A stretch of DNA of 64,000 bases from Bacteroidales bacterium (GTDB lineage Bacteria; Bacteroidota; Bacteroidia; Bacteroidales; UBA932), in assembly GCA_017454905.1 (NCBI GenBank), contig JAFTCB010000025.1, positions 61,390-125,389 on the forward strand. Reading direction: 5' to 3'. This document shows positions 18,161-26,198 of this stretch, piece by piece (the first letter of the stretch is position 1; every line of letters begins with the position of its first letter). A program made the position numbers and the translations under genes. Below the pieces are notes generated by a model. The model searched no databases. It saw only the letters and a program-made list of their open reading frames with translations, and was not told where the DNA came from.

Positions 18161-19422
18161 CGGACACCTCCTCCCTTGCTGCCATATATAGGAACGACGA
18201 TAGATATCTGTGCGCGTGTGGGTCCGAACCACCGGACCTGCCGGGTGACCCCGCTGCGGCGGAAAGCCTTGCCTCCCTGGACGAAAGTATCATAGGGCTG
18301 TGCGGGTGAGTAGATGCAGCCGATGCCCAGGCCGAATTCGAGGTGCATCCGGCCACCGAAGACGGGACAGGCATAGAGGAAATCCGCCCCTACATTGGCG
18401 AACTTGCCCTGGTACCCGCTCCAATCCCGCTCGAAATCATAATATCCGGCAGCGGCGTACAGCCCGATCGCATGCCCCAGGAGCCGTTGGCGGGAGGTCT
18501 TGCGCCTGTCCGGAAGCCAGTAGTGAAGCTCCAGGCCCAGGGCGAGCAGTTCCGTACAGGCGCCGCTGTAGTCCAGGCCCTCGCCGTGCTGCGGCCGCCA
18601 GATCCAGGGATAATACCAATCGGCGCCGACAGACCAATGTTCTCCGAGAGGCAGTTCGATCCCCAGGTTGGCGAATGGAACGGCCAGCGCGTTGGTGCGG
18701 ACGGCGGCCCGCACTTCCCTGCCGGTCAGGCCCGGGGAATTCCGGACCGGGGCGACGGCGGGGCGGTCCTGATAGACGGTATCCCGGACAACCCGCTCCA
18801 CGAAAAGCGTATCCCGCGGGACGGGAACTTCCCGGACCGGATGATAGACCACACAGCGGACATGTCCGCCGGCGGCACGGAGTTCCGGGAACACCTCCCG
18901 CTCCAGCCATCTCCAGGCTTCGCCGCCCCGGAGGAGTTTCAGCTGACGCTTGCGCCCGTCCACGACCCGGCCGTCCCGGACAATCCATTGCGGTGTGTGC
19001 CCGATGATGTACAGGGCTTCGTCCCGCCAGGGTATCTCCAGGGTGCGGACGATTGCGGCCAGGCTTTCCCAGTCTTCTCCGGCAGATTGATAATGGAAGA
19101 GAAGCGGGTCCAGCGGCAGGGTTTGCTGCAACAACCGTTCAAGCTTGCGCGCACGTTCGTCCGAGAGCCGGCGGTTGGCAGCCGTATTGCCGTCCGGAGA
19201 GGCTGACGTACGGACGCTGACATAACGCACGACCGCGGCCGTATCTGCCAGCAATGCCGACAGCTGCGTCCGGAAAGCCTCCAGCCGGGCGGCATTTTCC
19301 CGGTAAGACGGATCCACCTCCGAAGATCCCTTGCGGAAATAGACCTTCATCTCCAGGGTGTCGCTTTGTCTGGGTTGAGCGTTTGCCGCCGCCGTCCCGA
19401 GGAGCAGCGGCAGCAAACACAT
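18157..19422 (-). CDS. Outer-membrane DUF3575 family protein with OmpA-like N-terminal part, first gene of fimbrial operon
   Basis: 421 residues from the ATG at 19422, preceded by an AAGGG ribosome site; the frame remains open to 19566 but without signal peptide. A signal ends in AAANAQ. Residues about 25-200 resemble an OmpA-type peptidoglycan-binding half (VYFRKGSSEVDP, then RLSDERARKLERLL). The C-terminal half is a beta-rich DUF3575 region (LPLGEHWSVGADWYYPWIW ... HAIGLYAAAGYYDFE ... FGLGIGCIY). DUF3575 genes commonly open fimbrial operons in Bacteroidales. It overlaps the next gene by 4 bases. Confidence 0.85.
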   Translation of the reverse strand: MCLLPLLLGTAAANAQPRQSDTLEMKVYFRKGSSEVDPSYRENAARLEAFRTQLSALLADTAAVVRYVSVRTSASPDGNTAANRRLSDERARKLERLLQQTLPLDPLLFHYQSAGEDWESLAAIVRTLEIPWRDEALYIIGHTPQWIVRDGRVVDGRKRQLKLLRGGEAWRWLEREVFPELRAAGGHVRCVVYHPVREVPVPRDTLFVERVVRDTVYQDRPAVAPVRNSPGLTGREVRAAVRTNALAVPFANLGIELPLGEHWSVGADWYYPWIWRPQHGEGLDYSGACTELLALGLELHYWLPDRRKTSRQRLLGHAIGLYAAAGYYDFERDWSGYQGKFANVGADFLYACPVFGGRMHLEFGLGIGCIYSPAQPYDTFVQGGKAFRRSGVTRQVRWFGPTRAQISIVVPIYGSKGGGVR

Positions 19423-19499
19423 TGCAACCCTTAACTTAAAGAACACTGAAAAAGTTTGTTTTCTGTCCCTTTTTCCGATACAAAACAGAGGTATCAAAA

Positions 19500-19509
19500 A
19501 AACGGTCAT
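19500..19509 (+). repeat. Left candidate recombination site for the Mpi-type invertase
   Basis: Reads AAACGGTCAT. The half-sites AAACG and CAT surround a GT core and follow the remembered B. fragilis Mpi consensus ARACGTWCGT outside the core, with one mismatch. It is in inverted orientation relative to the site at 19656-19665 and shares 7 consecutive bases with it (AACGGTC). Confidence 0.45.
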
Positions 19510-19614
19510 TTTAATGATACGGTTTCCGGCTCCGCAAGACACCCGGGACAGGCCTGATAAAAACAAAACGCCGGACTGCCATTCAGCCCGGTCAGCGATT
19601 TTTTTTGATTTTTA

Positions 19615-19645
19615 TTTGGAATAAAGAAAAAAGGTTTTACCTTTG
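19615..19645 (+). promoter_or_regulatory. Consensus Bacteroidales promoter directed away from fimbrial operon
   Basis: TTTG at 19615-19618, exactly 19 bases, then TACCTTTG at 19638-19645, a full match to the -33/-7 consensus. No plus-strand gene follows until relA at 20412; the transcript would run antisense through the invertase gene. Inversion between the flanking sites would place its -7 box about 97 bases in front of the fimbrial operon start. Confidence 0.75.
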
Positions 19646-19655
19646 CAACGATTTA

Positions 19656-19665
19656 ACGACCGTTA
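19656..19665 (-). repeat. Right candidate recombination site for the Mpi-type invertase
   Basis: The minus strand reads TAACGGTCGT. It lies within a perfect palindrome (19651-19668) of 8-base half-sites around a 2-base core AC, the symmetry expected of a serine-invertase crossover site. The core AC is the complement of the GT core at the left site, so recombination would invert, not delete, the 150 bases between. Confidence 0.5.
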
Positions 19666-19705
19666 AATTAGCAAGTTAGCTCCGTTATACACCCAAATTC
19701 CGCGC

Positions 19706-20305
19706 TTATTTCATTTGGCGTCGCAGCCACCGGAGCAGGGTCGTTTTCGCCACGCCGCATTGCCGCGCAATTTCCGCTTTTGGCCTTCCTTTTGAGAGCA
19801 TTTCCAGGATCTTTTCCCGCTCATCATCCAGTTTGTAGCGCTTGTTTCCTGTGCCCGGCGGGCGGCCCAGTTTCCTGCCTTCTGCTTTTTTCCGGGCAAG
19901 GGCTTCCTTCGTACGCTGGCTGATCAGGTTGCGCTCGATCTCCGCTGACAGGCCGAAGGAAAACGCCAGGACCTTGGACTGGATGTCCTCGCCCAGGCGA
20001 TAACCTTCCTTGACCGTCCACACGCGGCAGCCGCGCTCCATGCAGGTGCTCAGGATTTTCATGATCATGAACATGCTCCTGCCCAGGCGGGACAGTTCGG
20101 AGCAGATGATGAGGTCGCCGCGGCGTATCCTTTTCAGAAGCCGCCCCAGTTCCCTTTTGTCGTAATCCCGGCTTCCCGAGATGGTTTCCTCGATCCAGCA
20201 ACCGGCGGAGAGGGCCTCCCGCAGGCAGAACTGCTCGATCTCATAGCGTTGGTTCTCGACCGTCTGACGGTCGGTGCTGACACGGATATAACAATAGATC
20301 ATCAT
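19706..20305 (-). CDS. Serine recombinase of the Mpi (master DNA invertase) family
   Basis: 199 residues from the ATG at 20305 (or 198 from 20302). The resolvase/invertase catalytic domain starts MIYCYIRVSTD, with the nucleophilic Ser about residue 9-10; it continues with CSELSRLGRSMFMIMKI, YRLGEDIQSKVLAFSFGL and SAEIERNLISQRTKEAL, the long E-helix block. The C-terminus (about 145-199) is a helix-turn-helix (KAEIARQCGVAKTTLLRWL). Length and sequence closely resemble Mpi of Bacteroides fragilis, which switches many promoters for surface polysaccharides. It lies immediately upstream of the fimbrial operon, the likely target. Confidence 0.93.
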   Translation of the reverse strand: MMIYCYIRVSTDRQTVENQRYEIEQFCLREALSAGCWIEETISGSRDYDKRELGRLLKRIRRGDLIICSELSRLGRSMFMIMKILSTCMERGCRVWTVKEGYRLGEDIQSKVLAFSFGLSAEIERNLISQRTKEALARKKAEGRKLGRPPGTGNKRYKLDDEREKILEMLSKGRPKAEIARQCGVAKTTLLRWLRRQMK

Positions 20306-20382
20306 AGGTGTATTTCCGATAAATATCGGCAATCACCCGCGTGTTCCGGCACGACAAAATCGTTCTGTTCCGGAAAATTGCC

Positions 20383-20390
20383 TATATTTG
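20383..20390 (+). promoter_or_regulatory. -7 box of relA
   Basis: TATATTTG matches TAnnTTTG and lies 21 bases before the relA ATG at 20412. The -33 element is weak (TTCTG at 20363-20367). It rules out the in-frame start at 20388, which would lie within the box. Confidence 0.6.
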
Positions 20391-20411
20391 TTACGGATAC
20401 GGCCAAACAGT

Positions 20412-22511
20412 ATGGAACATCTTATCGAACAGGCTCGCGCCCTGGCATGGGAGACATTGAAAGAGGATCTTCGTCACGACGGTTCCCCGTTTTTCGGACA
20501 CCCCGATAACGTTGCCCGCATCGTAAAGGACGAGATCGGTCTTCCGGATTCCTGTGTGGCTGCGGTCTACCTGCACGAAGCCGCCCGGCTCCACCCGGAG
20601 GTCGATCTCCGCGCCTTCCCGCAGGACGTCCTCACCATCGTGGACGGCCTCAACAAGATCTCGACCATCAAACCCAAGGACACCCGCCTGGAAGCGGAGA
20701 ACTACAAAAGGCTCATCGTCCAATACTCCACCGACCCGCGCGTGACCGTCATCAAGATCGCCGACCGGCTGGAAGTGATGCGCCAGCTGCAGATCTTCCC
20801 CAAGACTTCCCGGGACCAGAAGCTGCTGGAGACCCTGATGCTCTACATGCCGCTGGCCCACCAGCTCGGCCTGTACAACATCAATAACGAACTGGGCAAC
20901 ATCTGGTTCCGCTATTCTGACCCGGAGCAATACCGCGCCATCACCAACAAGCTCAAAGCCACGGAGAAAGACCGGGAGCAGATCACGGCGGAGTTCATCG
21001 AGCCGCTCAAGAAGAAACTCTCCGAGGCCGGCATCGTCTACAAGCTGAAGATCCGTACCAAGAGCGCCTATTCGATCTACCGCAAGATGCAGATGCAGAA
21101 GGTCCCGTTCGAAGGGGTCTATGATATCTTCGCCATCCGTTTCATCATCGATTGCGAGGACGACCCGAAAGTCGAAAAAGACCTCTGCTGGAAAGTGTTC
21201 TCCTATGTGACGGAAGAATACGAATCGGACACGAAACGGCTGCGAGACTGGCTCACCACCCCGCGTCCCAACGGCTACGAATCCCTCCATATCACCGTCA
21301 AGAACCGGCAGGGCCAGGCTCTCGAGGTCCAGATCCGCACCAAGCGGATGGATTTCGAAGCCGAGAACGGCAATGCCGCACACTGGGCCTACAAAGGTAT
21401 CCATCACGAGGCCACCCTGGACCGCTGGCTCCAGTCCGTCCGCGATGCCCTGGAGCATCCGCTGGAAGCTTCGCCGGAGGAAATGCCGGCTCCGCCCGAT
21501 AAGGAGATTTTCGTTTTCACGCCCAGCGGGGAACTCCGCATCCTGCCTGCCGGTGCGTCCGTGCTGGATTTCGCTTTCAACATCCACTCCGGTCTCGGCT
21601 GCCGCTGCATCGGGGGACGGGTCGGCGGCCGCGGCGTCCCGATCCGGGAGAAACTCAAGACCGGCGATGTCGTGGAGATCCTGACCCGCAAGGACCAGCG
21701 GCCCAGCCGCGACTGGCTGAACTGGGTCGTCACCTCCAAGGCCCGCACCAAGATCAAGCAGGAACTTGATGCCGATGAGCGGAAGGCCGCGGCAGACGGC
21801 CGCGAAATCCTGGGCCGCCGCCTGCGCAACTGGAAACTGGAACTGCCGGACGAATGGCTCATGGAGTTCCTCAAAGCGCGCAAGTATCCCTCCATCCTGC
21901 CTTTCATGGCAGCCATTTCCCGGGAGGAAGTCGATGTCAATGACATCAAGGCCTTCATCCTCCAGAAGCAGTCAGCCCAGCAGGAGCGTCCCGCCCAGAC
22001 GGATGCGGCTGCGGTGGAAAACACCGTGCCGAAAGGGTACGCCGGCTCCTCTTCCGACGACATCCTCGTCATCAACGCCAAGAATGTCAAAGGTCTGGAT
22101 TACAAGATGTCCAAATGCTGCAATCCGGTCTTCGGCGACGATGTCTTCGGATTCGTGACCCGCACGGAAGGCATCAAGATCCACCGGATCTCCTGCCCCA
22201 ATGCCGCCCGGCTCATGGAGCGCTACCCGTACCGGATCCAGAAAGTCGTCTGGCAGGACAATCCCAACACCGGAGACTTCCAGTGCACGCTGACCGTCAC
22301 AGCCGAACTGGACCACCCGGTCCTGAGTGCCATCATGGCCGTCATCGGACAGTTCAAAGTCTCGATGCGCACCTTCAATGTCAAGGAAAACCTGCGTGCC
22401 GGGACTTACGAGATCACCATCCGCCTGCTGGTGCCTTCCAGCGCGGAACTGGACAAAGTCATCTCGCAGGTCGGCAGCATCAAGCAGGTCATCAAAATAC
22501 GCAGGAACTGA
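20412..22511 (+). CDS. relA: RelA-type (p)ppGpp synthetase with degenerate hydrolase domain
   Basis: 699 residues. The order is HD-like hydrolase domain, synthetase domain (IRTKSAYSIYRKM, then YDIFAIRFI and NGYESLHITV), TGS domain (IFVFTPSGELRILPAGASV), a helical/zinc-type segment (KCCNPVFGDDVFGFVT), and a C-terminal ACT domain. In the hydrolase domain the HDxxED box is replaced by HEAARL (residues 55-60), so ppGpp hydrolysis should be lost while the synthetase motifs are intact. This suggests a monofunctional synthetase and a separate hydrolase elsewhere. The start is ATG at 20412, just downstream of a -7 box. It is coupled to the next gene by ATGA. Confidence 0.93.
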   Translation: MEHLIEQARALAWETLKEDLRHDGSPFFGHPDNVARIVKDEIGLPDSCVAAVYLHEAARLHPEVDLRAFPQDVLTIVDGLNKISTIKPKDTRLEAENYKRLIVQYSTDPRVTVIKIADRLEVMRQLQIFPKTSRDQKLLETLMLYMPLAHQLGLYNINNELGNIWFRYSDPEQYRAITNKLKATEKDREQITAEFIEPLKKKLSEAGIVYKLKIRTKSAYSIYRKMQMQKVPFEGVYDIFAIRFIIDCEDDPKVEKDLCWKVFSYVTEEYESDTKRLRDWLTTPRPNGYESLHITVKNRQGQALEVQIRTKRMDFEAENGNAAHWAYKGIHHEATLDRWLQSVRDALEHPLEASPEEMPAPPDKEIFVFTPSGELRILPAGASVLDFAFNIHSGLGCRCIGGRVGGRGVPIREKLKTGDVVEILTRKDQRPSRDWLNWVVTSKARTKIKQELDADERKAAADGREILGRRLRNWKLELPDEWLMEFLKARKYPSILPFMAAISREEVDVNDIKAFILQKQSAQQERPAQTDAAAVENTVPKGYAGSSSDDILVINAKNVKGLDYKMSKCCNPVFGDDVFGFVTRTEGIKIHRISCPNAARLMERYPYRIQKVVWQDNPNTGDFQCTLTVTAELDHPVLSAIMAVIGQFKVSMRTFNVKENLRAGTYEITIRLLVPSSAELDKVISQVGSIKQVIKIRRN

Positions 22512-23065
22512 TGCAAGAAGAAGATACCCGATATCTCGACCAATTCGAGCAGACGCTGGAAAACGGTCTCGTGAAAGTCTGCAGCGGCGCCGGGCTGCTT
22601 CCCGCCGACCTGGTCCGCAATCCCGATATCGACGGGATGTGGGACCTCTATATCAAGGACTACATCGCCGACGCCGTCGTCAATTTCAATGAATACCCGG
22701 AAGCGGCCATCGCCTGGGCCGGTTTTCTGGGGCTCGGGGTCGCATGGGCCTGGGATGCCGGCTGGCAGCAATACAAGGACCGGCCGTACCGGCGCTGGTA
22801 TGGATCCCGGGGCTGGGACGACATGGACGAACACATCCTCCGGGATGTGCTGGGACTGCCGCTGGACAGTCCGGAAGCCAGGAAAATCAGCGACACCTTG
22901 CAAAGCTGCGCCCTGGCCGTACTCGGCCTGCTGCAGCACGAAGGCATCGAGACCCAGACCGCCCGGGGGTTCTATCTGCTCGCCCGCGCCTATACGGTCC
23001 TGTACCGCATCGGCGCCGCGATCGAACTCCACCGGCTGGGCTACAAGAAAGTCCTGATCGGATAA
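22511..23065 (+). CDS. Conserved-looking unknown protein coupled to relA
   Basis: 184 residues; I do not recognise the family. The start overlaps the relA stop as ATGA. It is a mostly helical, acidic soluble protein. Noticeable features are repeated aromatic pairs (AWAGFLGLGVAWAWDAGWQQY; PYRRWYGSRGWDDMDEH), and a helix-rich C-terminus. There is no signal peptide; the hydrophobic stretch at about residues 60-76 is short and Trp-rich. Coupling suggests a role with the stringent-response enzyme, but nothing in the sequence proves it. The downstream GH53 gene is convergent, 3 bases away. Confidence 0.75.
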   Translation: MQEEDTRYLDQFEQTLENGLVKVCSGAGLLPADLVRNPDIDGMWDLYIKDYIADAVVNFNEYPEAAIAWAGFLGLGVAWAWDAGWQQYKDRPYRRWYGSRGWDDMDEHILRDVLGLPLDSPEARKISDTLQSCALAVLGLLQHEGIETQTARGFYLLARAYTVLYRIGAAIELHRLGYKKVLIG

Positions 23066-23068
23066 GGA

Positions 23069-24154
23069 TTACTGCGCGACGAAGGCGTCCATGATGCCGG
23101 TCGGACGGCCCTCCATGTCGAAGGCGCCGAGCCGGTAGCCGCGCGGACGGCAGCAGGGATTCCAGTAGAAAAGGCCGTGGCAATGCGGCGTTGCGCGGGC
23201 GGCCTTCACGATTTCCGCCATCTGGCGGACGCTCTCCGCCATGCGGGCTTCATCATCCAGGACCACTTCCGCACCCGTTTCCACAATCATCGTTTCCTTG
23301 CCGAAGCGCTCCCAGACATGGCCGATGTTCGCCATGCAGTCTGCGATGACCTGGTCGGCATCCGTAATGCCGTTGGTCGCAGCCCAGTAGGGATACAGCG
23401 ACATGCCGACCATGTCGTAGCGGGTGCCGCAACGCTCCAGGATACCGAGGTTCCAGTCATAGAGCGCCTGGTCGTAGCCGTTGTCCAGGTGCACGATCAC
23501 GACGGAAGCGGGGAAAACGCTCTTCACCGCCTCGTACCCCGCATCCAGGAAACCGGCATACTGCTCCGGATCCAGTCTGCTGTGGCCCATGTGCTCGGTG
23601 ACCTCGGCCCCCTGGTTGTTCCAGAGCAGGCCGTTGGTCGTCTCGTTGCCCACCTGGACCCATTTCGGCGTGATGCCGTTGTCCTTCAGGAGCTGCAGCA
23701 CCTCAACGGTGTGGGCCTTCAGGTCCTCCTTCATCTGCGCGTACGGATGCCCCAGCCAGGAGCGCGGAATGGGCTGATGCTGCGGATCCGCCCAGGTGTC
23801 GCTGTAATGGAAGTCGATCATGACCTCCATGCCCAGGTCCCGGGCGAGCCTGGCATTGTAGAGGACATCCTCCTTGTTGCACAGGCCCCGGAAATCGGTC
23901 GAATCCACCGGCTGGCCGGGACGGCCCCAGGGCCGCGGATGGACCCACACGCGCAAGCGCACCGCGTTGAGCCCCATTTCCTTCATCAGGGCCGTGACCT
24001 CCACGGGCGTATCTCCGGTGTGGTTGTAGTAGTATTCTCCGCGTTTTTCCGCTCCTGCGGAACCGCTGATGTCTGCGCCGAGCCAGAACGGCTCCGCCTG
24101 GGGTGCACACGCCGCCATCAGCAGCGCTGCGAGGATGAGGCCAACATGTTTCAT
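23069..24154 (-). CDS. GH53 arabinogalactan endo-beta-1,4-galactanase, lipoprotein
   Basis: 361 residues from the ATG at 24154; lipobox LMAAC (Cys16). The GH53 fold begins FWLGADISGS and VRLRVWVHP, continues with MIDFHYSDTWADP, the acid/base Glu in WVQVGNETTNG, and the nucleophile Glu in IVETGAE. It should cleave beta-1,4-galactan side chains of pectin at the cell surface. The frame stays open through the next gene upstream but the signal peptide fixes the start. It lies 20 bases after the EamA gene, in the same direction; no SusCD pair is adjacent, so it is an orphan glycanase. Confidence 0.95.
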   Translation of the reverse strand: MKHVGLILAALLMAACAPQAEPFWLGADISGSAGAEKRGEYYYNHTGDTPVEVTALMKEMGLNAVRLRVWVHPRPWGRPGQPVDSTDFRGLCNKEDVLYNARLARDLGMEVMIDFHYSDTWADPQHQPIPRSWLGHPYAQMKEDLKAHTVEVLQLLKDNGITPKWVQVGNETTNGLLWNNQGAEVTEHMGHSRLDPEQYAGFLDAGYEAVKSVFPASVVIVHLDNGYDQALYDWNLGILERCGTRYDMVGMSLYPYWAATNGITDADQVIADCMANIGHVWERFGKETMIVETGAEVVLDDEARMAESVRQMAEIVKAARATPHCHGLFYWNPCCRPRGYRLGAFDMEGRPTGIMDAFVAQ

Positions 24155-24174
24155 GACCGCTAAGATACGAAAAA

Positions 24175-25077
24175 TCATTGATTGGCGGCACGCGACCTGC
24201 TCACCAGGGCAACGCCGGCGAAGACCAGCACGGCCGCCAGCACTTTCTGCCAGGTCAGGCGGTCCATCCCGATGAACACGCTGATGGCGGCGGCGATGAG
24301 CGGCTGGAGATAAGAGTACATGCTCACCAGCGTAGGCCGGAGGTGTTTCTGCCCGACCGGAATCAGGAAATAGGCTACAAACGTGGCAAACACCACCACA
24401 TAGGCGATTTCCCACTGCACCGCCGGCCGCAGGGAGGCATAATCCGTATGGAAGAGTCCGTCCCAGGCGAACGGCAGGGAGATCAGCAGGGAGAAGAGGA
24501 ACATCCACTTCATCAGGGTCACGACGCTGTAGCGGGAGATCAAGGGGCGGAAAGCTCCCAGATAAGCCGCGAAACTCACGCCGTTCACCAGCAGCAGGAT
24601 CACCCCGAGCACCGTCGTCTCCGCCACCGGTCCCGCCGCACGCGTCGAATTGAAAATCAGCAGCAGCGCTCCCCCGAGGCTCATCGCCACGCCGCCCGCC
24701 TTCTTGAGCGTGATCGGCTCTCCGAGAAACAGGAAGGCGAAGCACATCGTATAGACCGGGCACAGGGCGCCCATCACCGCCGTGATCACCGGCGTCGCCT
24801 GCTCGATGGCGAACAGGAAACTTACCTGCGGCAGGAAAAGCCCGACGAACGAAGCCAGCGCTATCTTCCACATGTCCCGGGCAGGGACTTTTTCCCGCGG
24901 GAGAACCAGCGAGAGCAGCCAGAAGAGCACCGTGGCCCCGAATGCTCGCAGGACGAACATCACCATCGGGGACACCGTACCGTCGTTGGCGATGTCCTTG
25001 TTGAAGATGATATTGAATCCGAAAATCGCGTAGGCCCCGGCCGCAGCCAGGTGCCCCACCCACTTTTTATCTGCCAT
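24175..25077 (-). CDS. EamA/DMT-family transporter
   Basis: 300 residues with ten hydrophobic segments as two five-helix EamA repeats; repeat one is about residues 7-138 and repeat two about 155-292 (VLGVILLLVNGVSFAAYLGA ... LVSMYSYLQPLIAAAISV). DMT-superfamily members export or import metabolites; the substrate cannot be told. Starts after a 52-base gap from the CNNM gene. Confidence 0.92.
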   Translation of the reverse strand: MADKKWVGHLAAAGAYAIFGFNIIFNKDIANDGTVSPMVMFVLRAFGATVLFWLLSLVLPREKVPARDMWKIALASFVGLFLPQVSFLFAIEQATPVITAVMGALCPVYTMCFAFLFLGEPITLKKAGGVAMSLGGALLLIFNSTRAAGPVAETTVLGVILLLVNGVSFAAYLGAFRPLISRYSVVTLMKWMFLFSLLISLPFAWDGLFHTDYASLRPAVQWEIAYVVVFATFVAYFLIPVGQKHLRPTLVSMYSYLQPLIAAAISVFIGMDRLTWQKVLAAVLVFAGVALVSRSRAANQ

Positions 25078-25115
25078 ATACTACTAACTAACCGGATCCG
25101 GGACCTGCCCGGAGC

Positions 25116-25130
25116 GGGGGCAACGCCCCC
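25116..25130 (-). terminator. GC hairpin at the CNNM gene stop
   Basis: Inverted repeat GGGGGC and GCCCCC with a 3-base loop directly after the CNNM stop codon on the minus strand. There is no T tract, so it could be an attenuator or RNA-stability element between CNNM and the EamA gene. Confidence 0.35.
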
Positions 25131-26188
25131 TACTTTCCGGGCGCCGCCGGTTTCCGTACCGGGCGGCCCCGTTTCTTCCACCTGTCGCGGGCAAGCTGCT
25201 GCATGTCGCGGACCGTATCGTTCTCGTCCACGATCTCGCTGCCGAGCAGGGTTTCGATGATGTCCTCCAGGGTCAGGATGCCCTGGAAGCTGCCGTATTC
25301 ATTGATGATGATGGCGATCTGCTCGTCCTTGCCGAGCATTTCGTCCCAGATCTTGTCCAGCGGCGTATCCTCGTCGAAAGTCGCCACTTCGCGGCGTATC
25401 TCACCGAGGGTCAGGTCGAATTTATCCTCCGCCATGAGCTGCAGTGCCTCCATCCGGAGGATGTAGCCGGTGATGTACTCATCATTGTCGGCATAGACCG
25501 GGATGCGGCTGTGATGACGGAAATTCTTGTTTTTATAGAAGGACTTGAGGGTCATGGACTCCGGCGCGATCTCGCAGACGACCCGCGGGGTCATCACATC
25601 GTAGGCCGTCACCTCATCCATGCTGATCAGGTTCTGGATGATGGTATTCTCATCCTCCTCAAGGTCCCCTTCTTCCTCCGCGACATTCGCCATCGCGCTC
25701 ACCTCGTCGCGGGACACGGCAGTCTCCTGCGCATCCTCCGGCGTAATGAGGTCGGTCAGCCGCTCGATGAGCCAGACCAGCGGATACATGATGAAGATCA
25801 GGACCCGGATCATGCGCGTGGCGAAGCCCATCAGGGACTTCCAGCGGGTGGTACCGATGGTCTTGGGAATGATCTCGGAGAAGACCAGGATCAGGATGGT
25901 CATCAGCGCACTGACGAGGCCGAACCATTCGGATCCGAAGACGATGGTCGCCTGGCGGCCCACCCCGGCCGCGCCGATCGTGTTCGCAATCGTATTGAGC
26001 GACAGGATGGCGGCAATCGGCCGGGAGGAATCCTGCTTGTATTCCTTGAAACGCGTCGCGGGTTTATACCCCTCTTCCTCCCGCATCGTGATGTAGGAGA
26101 TCGGGGTGGACATCAGCGTTGCCTCCAGGATGGAACAGAGGAACGAGACGGCCAGTGCGCCCAGCAGGAAGAACAGCAGGAGTGCCAT
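25130..26188 (-). CDS. CNNM/CBS-domain membrane protein (hemolysin C/CorC-like)
   Basis: 352 residues. N-terminal CNNM (DUF21) transmembrane domain (about 1-140) with ILSLNTIANTIGAAGVGRQA and ILVFSEIIPKTIG, followed by a CBS pair (about 190-320; DVMTPRVVCEIAPESMTL and IIINEYGSFQGILTLEDIIETLLG). Family members export Mg2+ or other divalent ions. The extra CorC/HlyC C-terminal domain is absent; the protein ends soon after the CBS pair with a basic tail. Confidence 0.92.
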   Translation of the reverse strand: MALLLFFLLGALAVSFLCSILEATLMSTPISYITMREEEGYKPATRFKEYKQDSSRPIAAILSLNTIANTIGAAGVGRQATIVFGSEWFGLVSALMTILILVFSEIIPKTIGTTRWKSLMGFATRMIRVLIFIMYPLVWLIERLTDLITPEDAQETAVSRDEVSAMANVAEEEGDLEEDENTIIQNLISMDEVTAYDVMTPRVVCEIAPESMTLKSFYKNKNFRHHSRIPVYADNDEYITGYILRMEALQLMAEDKFDLTLGEIRREVATFDEDTPLDKIWDEMLGKDEQIAIIINEYGSFQGILTLEDIIETLLGSEIVDENDTVRDMQQLARDRWKKRGRPVRKPAAPGK

Positions 26189-26198
26189 GCAGTAAGGA

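Larger units (their letters stand above)
19423..19705. promoter_or_regulatory. Control region between Mpi-type invertase and fimbrial operon, candidate invertible promoter
   Basis: This 283-base AT-rich gap holds a consensus promoter facing right (19615-19645), away from the fimbrial genes, bracketed by two inverted sites of the same 10-base type (19500-19509 and 19656-19665). On the minus strand, in front of the fimbrial operon, I see no good TAnnTTTG box. Repeats of GATAC/GTATC lie at 19477-19520 and may bind a regulator. The layout fits an invertible promoter in the OFF orientation. Confidence 0.6.

Noticed and set aside
19477-19520. GATAC/GTATC/TGATAC repeats as the invertase sites
   Set aside because: They all lie on one side of the promoter and have no partner on the other side, so they cannot flank an invertible segment; a regulator-binding role remains possible.
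19571-19610. GC hairpin with T run as a plus-strand terminator
   Set aside because: The stem (about CGG-x-CTG with CAG-x-CCG) contains a mismatch, and no plus-strand gene precedes it; the T run lies just upstream of the consensus promoter and may only be its AT-rich upstream region.
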